From Acidobacteriota bacterium (GTDB lineage: Bacteria; Acidobacteriota; Vicinamibacteria; Vicinamibacterales; UBA8438), in contig SXOW01000525.1 in the NCBI GenBank assembly GCA_005778315.1, positions 1-23,433 on the forward strand: DNA of 23,433 nt, read 5' to 3'. Each line of letters opens with the position of its first letter. Positions within the stretch are counted from its first letter, which is position 1. A program made the position numbers and the translations under genes. The notes beneath the pieces are model-generated. The model was not told where the DNA came from. It searched no databases and was given only the letters and a program-made list of their open reading frames with translations. Shown here piece by piece: positions 7,743-13,630 of this stretch.

Positions 7743-8267
7743 CTACTCGGTGTGCCTCGTGTGAAAGCGGGAATACTCCTCCAGGAAGCTCAGGCTCTCG
7801 AAGGACGTCATCCTGTCGAAAAACAGCACGCCGTCCAGGTGATCGGTCTCGTGCTGAATGACCCGGGCCGGGAAGCCGTTCGCTGTCATCGCAACAGGTT
7901 TGCCGTAGCGGTCCAGTGCTCGGATTCGGATGTCCACCGCTCGCGACACGCGACCCCGAATATCAGGAATACTGAGACACCCCTCCCAGTCCTCTTCGAC
8001 TGCCGTCCCGATTTGGCTGACCTCCGGGTTGATGATGACGACCGGGGACATCGCCTCGTCGTCGTCGTCCACGCCGGCCACGAACAGTCTGATGCTCTCG
8101 TGAACTTGCGGGCCAGCCAGACCGATCCCCTGGCTGTCGTGCATGGTCTCGAACATGTCGTCGATGAGCCGCTGGATACGAGGCGTCGTGATCTCGGCCT
8201 CGTCGAGCGGGCGAGCCCTCTCTCGCAGCACCGGATGCCCCATACGGGCGACCTTCAGAATGGACAT
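7743..8267 (-). CDS. def: Peptide deformylase
   Basis: 174 residues, normal for type I deformylase. All three signature motifs are present: GIGLAGPQ at 47-54 (usual GxGLAAxQ, with Gly-Pro replacing Ala-Ala), EGCLS at 95-99 with the metal-binding cysteine, and HETDH at 139-143 with two metal-binding histidines and the catalytic glutamate. The enzyme removes the formyl group from the N-terminal methionine of new proteins, using an Fe or Zn ion, at the ribosome exit. The usual partner fmt is not adjacent. Start is the ATG at 8267 beginning MSILKVARMGHPVLR, which fits the family N-terminus. A TATAAT box ends eight bases before this ATG, suggesting a leaderless or nearly leaderless message. Confidence 0.96.
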   Translation of the reverse strand: MSILKVARMGHPVLRERARPLDEAEITTPRIQRLIDDMFETMHDSQGIGLAGPQVHESIRLFVAGVDDDDEAMSPVVIINPEVSQIGTAVEEDWEGCLSIPDIRGRVSRAVDIRIRALDRYGKPVAMTANGFPARVIQHETDHLDGVLFFDRMTSFESLSFLEEYSRFHTRHTE

Positions 8268-8275
8268 GGGTCGAA

Positions 8276-8281
8276 ATTATA
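8276..8281 (-). promoter_or_regulatory. Perfect -10 hexamer (TATAAT) ahead of def
   Basis: On the minus strand TATAAT is followed by eight bases and then the def ATG at 8267. No convincing -35 is visible at the standard distance. Position implies transcription starts at or just before the start codon. Confidence 0.5.
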
Positions 8282-8340
8282 CGTGAGGAACCCATGTACA
8301 CAGCTGTTTCTCGCCACCGACGGACCCCTCCGGTCTACCC

Positions 8341-8368
8341 TTGGCCGTGTGCACAGCGGGGGTATGCT
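8341..8368 (+). promoter_or_regulatory. Candidate sigma-70 promoter for the zinc-ribbon NUDIX gene
   Basis: TTGGCC (8341-8346), a 16-base spacer and TATGCT (8363-8368), each matching four of six consensus bases. It would start transcription near 8375, about 100 bases before the NUDIX ATG. Confidence 0.35.
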
Positions 8369-8475
8369 AGTGCCTTGAACCATCGTTGGCACCGTGCGCC
8401 AATCGACCCGCGCGCCGCCACCCGCAGCGGGGTTTCCGCCACGGCCGGCGCGAGGTGCGCGGACACCGGACTGAG

Positions 8476-9012
8476 ATGCAATTTCAAGAAAAGGGCCGTC
8501 ACTTTCGGTACTGCCCGATGTGTGGCCACACGCTCGCATCCCGCCAACTGAAAGCGGGGGACCCCGAGCGCCTGGTCTGCTCGACCTGCGCGTTCGTACT
8601 GTATTTGGACCCGAAGGTGGCGGTCGGCACCATCATCGCTTTGGCGGACCGGCGGATCGTGTTGGTGCGTCGCGCGATTGAACCTGGCTACGGCCGCTGG
8701 GTGTTCCCGGGTGGATACGTCGACCGGGGAGAAATCGTGAGCGAGGCCGCGCACCGCGAAGCGCGCGAAGAAGCGGGGATCGATATCCGTCTCGACGGCC
8801 TGGTGAGTATCTATTCCTACTCCGGGCGGCCGCCGGTCATCATCGTGTACGCGGCCACGGCAACCGGCGGCGACCTACGGCACGATGAAGAGAGTCTTGA
8901 AATCAGGGCGTTCAGCGAGGCGGAGATCCCGTGGGGCGACCTCGCATTCCAAAGCACCCACGAGGCACTCCAGGACTACTACGCCGGTGTCTTGCATGCG
9001 CATTGCCGGTAG
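8476..9012 (+). CDS. NUDIX hydrolase with N-terminal zinc ribbon
   Basis: 178 residues from the ATG at 8476. The N-terminus holds a four-cysteine zinc ribbon, CPMC (Cys13, Cys16) and CSTC (Cys35, Cys38), like those in NudC/NADH-pyrophosphatase-type proteins. The NUDIX box follows at about 79-101, GGYVDRGEIVSEAAHREA then REEAG, with the GX5EX7REUXEEXGU residues intact, so Mg-dependent cleavage of a nucleoside diphosphate linked to X is expected. The preferred substrate (NADH, ADP-ribose, a nucleotide sugar) cannot be read from the sequence; the protein is shorter than NudC and lacks its SQPWPFPxS motif. Stands alone on its strand, with a 208-base upstream gap shared with divergent def, and converges on thiI. 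Confidence 0.9.
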   Translation: MQFQEKGRHFRYCPMCGHTLASRQLKAGDPERLVCSTCAFVLYLDPKVAVGTIIALADRRIVLVRRAIEPGYGRWVFPGGYVDRGEIVSEAAHREAREEAGIDIRLDGLVSIYSYSGRPPVIIVYAATATGGDLRHDEESLEIRAFSEAEIPWGDLAFQSTHEALQDYYAGVLHAHCR

Positions 9013-9031
9013 CGGACCCCACATCTGGGGA

Positions 9032-10222
9032 TTACTCGTCCCGGGCGGACGGCGCCACCGAAGCGGGAAAAGTGAGGTCCTGCCGGATCGCTGCCGCCAC
9101 CGCCCCGTCTACCAGCGGCTCTACCCCCAACGCGTGCTCGGCCGCTTCGACCTCCCGGGCTTTGGCCTTGGTGGTCGGGTGCTTCGGTGTGAACAGGGTG
9201 CAGCAGTCCTCGTCCGGGATGATCGAGATCTCATAGGTCCCCAGTTGACGCGCCTCGCGGACGATCTCGTCCTTGTCCATGCCGACCAGGGGGCGAAGTA
9301 CGGGCATCGAGACAACCGAATCGATGATGGCCATATTGTCGAGTGTCTGTGACGCCACCTGCCCGACAGCCTCGCCGGTCACAAGCGCCATGGCCCCGCT
9401 GGCGCGAGCGATCCGCTCAGCGATACGGAGCATCAACCGTCGATACACGACGACCCGCAACGCAGGCGGTACGGCGAGTACGACCTGGCGCTGGATGTCG
9501 CCAAATGCCACGACATAGAGCCGCGTCTCGAGTTGAGACCGCGTCAAGCGTTCGGCAATCTCCGCCACCTTGTCTTGGGACGTGTGGGAAAGAATCGGGT
9601 AGCTGTGGAAGTGGATGAGCCGGACGCGACACCCGCGCCTCACCATCCGGTAGGCGGCCACCGGTGAATCGATCCCGCCCGACAGCAGGCAGGCGACCCG
9701 GCCACTGACACCGCTCGGGAGTCCGCCCGCGCCGGATTCCTTGCTGAGATAGCAGTAGGCCTCGTCCGTCAGCGTTTCAACGCGAACCGTGAGCGCTGGT
9801 CGCTCGAGGTCCACACGCCAGCCACGGGCTGCCTTGATCCGGCCGCCCAGTTGACGCTCGATCTCCGGCGACCGCAGCGGGAACCGCTTGTCGGCGCGCT
9901 GGGCCGTGACGCGAAAACTCTCCACCTCCAGATCCGCCAGCTCTCCCAGCACGGTCTCGGCGATCACTTCGAAGTCGCACGGGCACCTGACGGCCTTTGA
10001 GAAATTCGCGATACCTGGCAGGCGAGCCAGCCGATCCCGTACCTCACCCCAGGTATCGCCTGATTCGTACTGCACCTCGATGCGCCCCATGAGCGCCCGC
10101 ACCCGTCGCAGACCGAGGTCAGCTGTGGCCGACCTGATATTGCTCACAAGCCGTTCGACGAACCACGGCCGATTGCGTCCCTTGAGAGCGATTTCCTGGT
10201 AGTGCACGATCACCGACTGCAT
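9032..10222 (-). CDS. thiI: ThiI, tRNA 4-thiouridine synthase (form without rhodanese domain)
   Basis: 396 residues. The N-terminal ferredoxin-like/THUMP region (IALKGRNRPWFVERL; ESFRVTAQRADKRFPLRS) binds tRNA; the adenylating PP-loop is LLSGGIDSPVAAYRM (SGGIDS at 181-186); GEAVGQVASQT and PDEDCCTLFTPKHP (Cys340-Cys341) complete the family pattern. The enzyme activates U8 of tRNA with ATP and inserts sulfur; it can also take part in sulfur transfer for thiazole synthesis. The E. coli protein ends in a rhodanese domain carrying Cys456, absent here, as in most Gram-positive and archaeal ThiI, so a separate sulfur donor must act. The ATG at 10222 is supported by a good Shine-Dalgarno AGGGAG (10233-10228). 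Two overlapping hairpins lie just upstream. Confidence 0.95.
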   Translation of the reverse strand: MQSVIVHYQEIALKGRNRPWFVERLVSNIRSATADLGLRRVRALMGRIEVQYESGDTWGEVRDRLARLPGIANFSKAVRCPCDFEVIAETVLGELADLEVESFRVTAQRADKRFPLRSPEIERQLGGRIKAARGWRVDLERPALTVRVETLTDEAYCYLSKESGAGGLPSGVSGRVACLLSGGIDSPVAAYRMVRRGCRVRLIHFHSYPILSHTSQDKVAEIAERLTRSQLETRLYVVAFGDIQRQVVLAVPPALRVVVYRRLMLRIAERIARASGAMALVTGEAVGQVASQTLDNMAIIDSVVSMPVLRPLVGMDKDEIVREARQLGTYEISIIPDEDCCTLFTPKHPTTKAKAREVEAAEHALGVEPLVDGAVAAAIRQDLTFPASVAPSARDE

Positions 10223-10233
10223 GTTGTCTCCCT

Positions 10234-10271
10234 GACGACCGTGGCTCCCGGTCGTCGCGAATCCTCGCGAC
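10234..10271 (-). promoter_or_regulatory. Two overlapping hairpins in the thiI leader
   Basis: Reading towards thiI, arms GTCGCGA and TCGCGAC (10271-10265 and 10260-10254) enclose a four-base loop, and arms GACGACCG and CGGTCGTC (10256-10249 and 10241-10234) enclose a seven-base loop. They share the bases 10254-10256, so both cannot be fully formed together. The second stem abuts the AGGGAG ribosome-binding site. The elements have no resemblance to the TPP riboswitch core. Confidence 0.55.
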
Positions 10272-10281
10272 TGTGAGCCGC

Positions 10282-10295
10282 GGTATCCTAATACC
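10282..10295. promoter_or_regulatory. Palindromic -10-like element between thiI and the membrane protein gene
   Basis: GGTAT-CCTA-ATACC is a perfect inverted repeat. On the plus strand it offers TATCCT ending 11 bases before the ATG at 10301; on the minus strand it offers a TATTAG-like box ahead of thiI. It may be a shared divergent promoter core or an operator. Confidence 0.35.
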
Positions 10296-10300
10296 CACGC

Positions 10301-10831
10301 ATGCGCGACCTCATTGCCGGTCTCATCGCGCTCGGGCTGTTCTTCTTTGCGCTCGGTCTGGCGTCCACACTACGGTTTCATCGCCGCGAGCGCCAGCGTG
10401 AGCGGGACGAACTTGCCGCCGCGGGCCGCTCCGTGTTGGCGGAGATTCCGACGCGGGACGGCCTGGAGCTGTTCGTGGCGGACGACGTCCAGTTCTACTG
10501 GCGCAACACGGCGATTGTGAAAGACCGTGTACGGCTGGTTCGTGTGCTCATCAACGGGACGCCGCTCGCGTCATATTCGGCAGAACGTCTTGCCACGAAC
10601 GACCCGGGCGACTCGGGCTCATTTGCCGACCGCCCGGAGGGGATCGCGCATGACCGGTGGGACGTGCTAATCCGCGCTGACGCTGACACGCTCGTCGAAT
10701 GCGGGAGCGTCCGGGAGCGCGTCTCGCAAGCTCTGGCACGCCGCGTGTTCGACGCCGTCAGGTCGGACATGGAACATCGCGACAAGCGCACCGAATCCAA
10801 CGGTGCTCCCGCTCTGGAGCACGCCAGATAG
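10301..10831 (+). CDS. Membrane-anchored protein of unknown function
   Basis: 176 residues. One hydrophobic segment at about 4-22 (LIAGLIALGLFFFALGLAST) is followed by a strongly basic stretch (RFHRRERQRERDEL), so by the positive-inside rule the C-terminal 150 residues should face the cytoplasm. The body is a mixed alpha/beta domain with strands such as LELFVADDVQFYW and VRLVRVLINGTPLASY, and WDVLIRADADTLVECGS; the tail is charged. I do not recognise a family. The codon pattern looks like that of neighbouring genes and there is no antisense gene with a better case, so it is probably real. Convergent with the cobalamin adenosyltransferase gene; divergent from thiI. Confidence 0.7.
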   Translation: MRDLIAGLIALGLFFFALGLASTLRFHRRERQRERDELAAAGRSVLAEIPTRDGLELFVADDVQFYWRNTAIVKDRVRLVRVLINGTPLASYSAERLATNDPGDSGSFADRPEGIAHDRWDVLIRADADTLVECGSVRERVSQALARRVFDAVRSDMEHRDKRTESNGAPALEHAR

Positions 10832-10848
10832 ACACCGAGCCTGGGCCG

Positions 10849-11385
10849 CTACCATTCCTGCTCCGCCACGCCTGCTCTGGCATTGACGACCCTCGCCAGC
10901 ACGAACAGCAGATCGGACAACCGGTTGAGGTAGACGATCGCGCCGGAATCGACCGCGCCGAGACCGAGCCCCGTCACCCGCCGTTCCGCCCGGCGGCAGA
11001 CCGTCCGCGCGATGTGTATGGTCGCCGCGGTCGGATGTCCACCTGGCAAGATAAACCGCTTCAGCGGAGCGAGCTCGGTTTCCATGCTGTCAATCCAACC
11101 CTCGAGCCGCTCGACGTCGGCCGCGCTCGCACTCACCTTTGCGTGACCGCTGGCCTGCGTCGACGGATCCGCCAATGAGGCGCCGAGCGAGAACAGGCAG
11201 CGTTGGATATCCACGAGCATCTCGGCCAGATCTCGGTCGATCCCCGCGCTCACGACCGCCCCCAACCAGGCGTTCAGCTCGTCAACGTCACCGTAGGCGT
11301 CAACGCGCGGATCGGCCTTCGACACCCGCTGTCCGTCGAGCAGGCCGGTCTCACCAGCATCCCCCGTTCGGGTGTAGATCCTCAC
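10849..11385 (-). CDS. PduO-type ATP:cob(I)alamin adenosyltransferase
   Basis: 178 residues from a GTG at 11385. Family motifs: IYTRTGDAGETGLLDG at 3-18 (ATP-binding N-terminus), DAYGDVDELNAWLG at 29-42, FILPGG at 111-116, and HIARTVCRRAERR at 124-136 with the arginines that bind ATP, then VYLNRLSDLLFVLAR. The enzyme transfers the adenosyl group of ATP to cob(I)alamin to make coenzyme B12, as a trimer. No other B12 gene or B12-dependent enzyme is in the window, so it presumably serves an enzyme encoded elsewhere, such as methylmalonyl-CoA mutase. A TATAAT box ends six bases before the GTG and overlaps the -10 of divergent mutY, pointing to a leaderless transcript. Confidence 0.94.
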   Translation of the reverse strand: MRIYTRTGDAGETGLLDGQRVSKADPRVDAYGDVDELNAWLGAVVSAGIDRDLAEMLVDIQRCLFSLGASLADPSTQASGHAKVSASAADVERLEGWIDSMETELAPLKRFILPGGHPTAATIHIARTVCRRAERRVTGLGLGAVDSGAIVYLNRLSDLLFVLARVVNARAGVAEQEW

Positions 11386-11391
11386 TGGTCG

Positions 11392-11399
11392 ATTATAGT
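11392..11399. promoter_or_regulatory. Overlapping divergent -10 boxes for the adenosyltransferase gene and mutY
   Basis: In the eight bases ATTATAGT the minus strand reads TATAAT (11397-11392), six bases before the GTG at 11385, and the plus strand reads TATAGT (11394-11399), nine bases before the ATG at 11409. Only 23 bases separate the two start codons, so both transcripts would be leaderless or nearly so and cannot be initiated at the same moment. Confidence 0.5.
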
Positions 11400-11408
11400 G
11401 CTCCGGTC

Positions 11409-12134
11409 ATGCCACCGCCGACCGGACCGGGGTCCTCGTCTCCCCTTGGCCACGTTCTGCCGAAAACCGCTCTGCGACGGAGGTTTCGCCGACGTCTGCT
11501 CGGCTGGTATCGCACGAACGCGCGTGACCTGCCGTGGCGGCACACACGAGACCCGTACCACATTCTGGTGTCTGAAATGATGCTGCAGCAGACGCAAGTG
11601 GACCGCGTGCTGCCCAAGTACGAAGAATGGATTCGGAAGTACCCGTCACTCGGCACGCTGGCCTCGGCGCGGCCGGCCGACGTCGCACGGACATGGCGCC
11701 CCCTCGGCTACAACGTCCGGCCCCGGAGGCTGCACTGGATCGCTCGCGAAGTCATGACGCGGTATGACGGAGAGCTCCCATCGGACGAAACGACGCTCCG
11801 GTCGTTCAAGGGGATTGGCGCCTACACCGCGGGGGCCATCCAGAGCTTTGCGTTCGGACGACGCGCGCCGATCGTCGACACGAACGTTGCCAGGGTCCTG
11901 TTTCGCGTGTTTGTCGGCCGAGGTGACCGGACCACGACGTCGCTCAAGAAGCACCTGTGGTCTCTCTCAGCCGCGGTCCTTCCACGACAGAACGTGTTCG
12001 ACTTCAATCAGGCGCTGATGGACCTTGGCGCGATGGTCTGCGTTTCGCGTCGACCGCAATGCCCCATCTGCCCGATGCGTCCCATCTGTGAGGCGTACCC
12101 GTTCGAAGCGGACGCCGAACGCAACCGCGCATGA
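11409..12134 (+). CDS. mutY: Short MutY-type A/G-specific adenine glycosylase
   Basis: 241 residues from the ATG at 11409. The helix-hairpin-helix GPD domain is complete: WYRTNARDLPWRHTRDPYH, then SEMMLQQTQV with catalytic Glu56, FKGIGAYTAGAIQSFAFG (hairpin; Tyr139 and not the Nth-type Lys), and PIVDTNVARVLFR with catalytic Asp157. The iron-sulfur loop is Cys211-x6-Cys218-x2-Cys221-x5-Cys227. MutY removes adenine mispaired with 8-oxoguanine. E. coli MutY has 350 residues; this one stops directly after the iron-sulfur loop and lacks the C-terminal NUDIX-like domain that recognises 8-oxoguanine. A separate MutT-like NUDIX gene begins three bases after the stop. It could also be a related glycosylase such as a mismatch-specific MIG/Pa-type enzyme, but the Tyr in the hairpin fits MutY. 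Confidence 0.88.
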   Translation: MPPPTGPGSSSPLGHVLPKTALRRRFRRRLLGWYRTNARDLPWRHTRDPYHILVSEMMLQQTQVDRVLPKYEEWIRKYPSLGTLASARPADVARTWRPLGYNVRPRRLHWIAREVMTRYDGELPSDETTLRSFKGIGAYTAGAIQSFAFGRRAPIVDTNVARVLFRVFVGRGDRTTTSLKKHLWSLSAAVLPRQNVFDFNQALMDLGAMVCVSRRPQCPICPMRPICEAYPFEADAERNRA

Positions 12135-12137
12135 AAC

Positions 12138-12566
12138 ATGAGTGACGACAAGCCGGTCCTCGTCGTCCTGGCGGCGGTCATCGAGCGGGCTGACCTCATT
12201 CTGCTGACGGAACGTGCGGCGGGCACCCATCTGAGCGGACACTGGGAGTTTCCTGGCGGGAAAATGGAGCCGGGAGAAACCCATGTCGAGTGCCTTGAGC
12301 GGGAAATACGGGAAGAGCTTGGTGTGGTCCCCGACGTTGGGCGTGAGGTGCTGGCGACTCGATTCGAGTACCCAGACCGGGTCGTTGCCCTGCATTTCCG
12401 GTGCTGCACGCTCCGGGATGCGCCGACTCCCATGATGGGCCAACGGATGCGGTGGGTGCCGCGCAGTGAACTTGGTGGGCTCCTGTTTCCACCTGCCGAT
12501 CAGGAACTGGTGGCACTCCTGGCGTCCGGGCACGTATGGTGCGGCAAGGACGCTCACGGCCTATAA
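12138..12566 (+). CDS. mutT: MutT-type NUDIX (deoxy)nucleoside triphosphate pyrophosphohydrolase
   Basis: 142 residues, typical of MutT. The N-terminus PVLVVLAAVIERADLILLTE leads to GHWEFPGGKMEPGETHVECL then EREIREELG, the full NUDIX box at about 40-62 preceded by the WEFPGGK signature that marks the MutT/8-oxo-dGTPase group. The enzyme would hydrolyse 8-oxo-dGTP and similar oxidised nucleotides to the monophosphate. It starts three bases after mutY, so the two GO-system activities are made from one message. The stop codon overlaps the convergent ygfZ by six bases (interleaved stops in CTATAA, 12561-12566), leaving no room for a separate terminator. Confidence 0.9.
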   Translation: MSDDKPVLVVLAAVIERADLILLTERAAGTHLSGHWEFPGGKMEPGETHVECLEREIREELGVVPDVGREVLATRFEYPDRVVALHFRCCTLRDAPTPMMGQRMRWVPRSELGGLLFPPADQELVALLASGHVWCGKDAHGL

Positions 12567-13586
12567 GAAGGGTGTCTTGGACACGGTGACCGAATGTCGC
12601 TGGTCCCCGTCCAGCGCCGTGAGAACGGTCCCCACGTCAGCCAGGTCCCGCTTCACGTAGCCGAGGGCAATCACGCCCCCAATGGCGGGAGATAGACCGG
12701 CGCTCGTCACGGCGCCGACCGACGCGACTTCATCGCCCACCGTGAGCACAGCTCCTGCCCGAGGTGGCTGGACGCCGGCGTCGAATCGCAGCCCCACCAG
12801 ACGACGGGCGACACGACCCTTGCCGCGGTGAAGGATGCGGACGATCACCTCCTGACCGACATAACAGCCCTTGGTCATGCTGATGGCCCGGTCTTCGACA
12901 CCGGCCTCGAGCGGGATGGTTTCCGAATCGAGGTCAGCCGGAAACGCGGGTCGACCCGATTCGATCCTGAGCAGATCGAGGGTTGTGGTATCAAGTTCGA
13001 CCGAGCCCTTTGCGAGCAGCGCCCTGCGCAACGCGGGACCGGTCGCCGAGGGGAGGTAGAGCACAAACCCCATCTCGCCGATCGCGTGGCTGCGAGAGAC
13101 CAGCACCGGCTCCCCCTCGAATTCGCCCAGCCGGTGATGGTATTCCGGCAGCGCCCCCAACTCGGCCACGGTGGCCAGGCCGGCTTCGCTCCCTGACCCG
13201 GGTCTCGCCACCGTGGCCACGAGGTCGCCGGCGTGCGGCCCGTGGACGCCGAATGCGACCCATGTGGAGGTTCGATCTTCGACGGTCACATCCTCGGTGA
13301 ACACGAACTCAGCGAGTCGCGCTGCGAGCGCCACCGTGACTGTCGGGTGGACGTCAAGGAGCAGTTCATTGTCCAGACACAGAATGGAGGCGTCGCACTC
13401 CACCCGTCCTTGCGGTGTCAGGAACAACCCGTAGCACCCCTCCCCAGCCAACAACGCTTCGACGTCGTTGGTCTGCAGCCCCTGCAGATACGAGGCGCGG
13501 TCAACCCCGCCCACGGCAATCCTTCCACGGCCGGACAGATCGATGAAGACTGACGAGCGGCGGGCCGCAACGTACGACGCAGACAT
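12561..13586 (-). CDS. ygfZ: YgfZ/GcvT-like folate-binding protein
   Basis: 341 residues from the ATG at 13586; the frame stays open for 79 more codons upstream, but that part is arginine-rich noncoding and overlaps the divergent hydrolase start. The fold matches GcvT/YgfZ: RGRIAVGGVDRASYLQGLQT near the N-terminus (tetrahydrofolate-site region), LFLTPQGRVECDASI, RIESGRPAFPADLD, and the YgfZ signature KGCYVGQE at 239-246 with Cys241. YgfZ supports assembly or repair of certain iron-sulfur proteins, including MiaB and radical SAM enzymes, in a folate-dependent manner. It has no glycine cleavage partners nearby. Neighbour mutY is itself an iron-sulfur enzyme, though a functional link is only suggestive. 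Confidence 0.92.
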   Translation of the reverse strand: MSASYVAARRSSVFIDLSGRGRIAVGGVDRASYLQGLQTNDVEALLAGEGCYGLFLTPQGRVECDASILCLDNELLLDVHPTVTVALAARLAEFVFTEDVTVEDRTSTWVAFGVHGPHAGDLVATVARPGSGSEAGLATVAELGALPEYHHRLGEFEGEPVLVSRSHAIGEMGFVLYLPSATGPALRRALLAKGSVELDTTTLDLLRIESGRPAFPADLDSETIPLEAGVEDRAISMTKGCYVGQEVIVRILHRGKGRVARRLVGLRFDAGVQPPRAGAVLTVGDEVASVGAVTSAGLSPAIGGVIALGYVKRDLADVGTVLTALDGDQRHSVTVSKTPFL

Positions 13587-13630
13587 GACGTATGAAAAAC
13601 GGCGTGGGCGGCGGTTGCAGCCGCGATGAT

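Noticed and set aside
10223..10300. TPP riboswitch ahead of thiI.
   Set aside because: The conserved CTGAGA and other THI-box cores are absent; only simple hairpins are seen.
13592..13630. Upstream start (ATG 13592) for the exported hydrolase.
   Set aside because: It would put 13 polar residues (MKNGVGGGCSRDD) before an otherwise good signal peptide.
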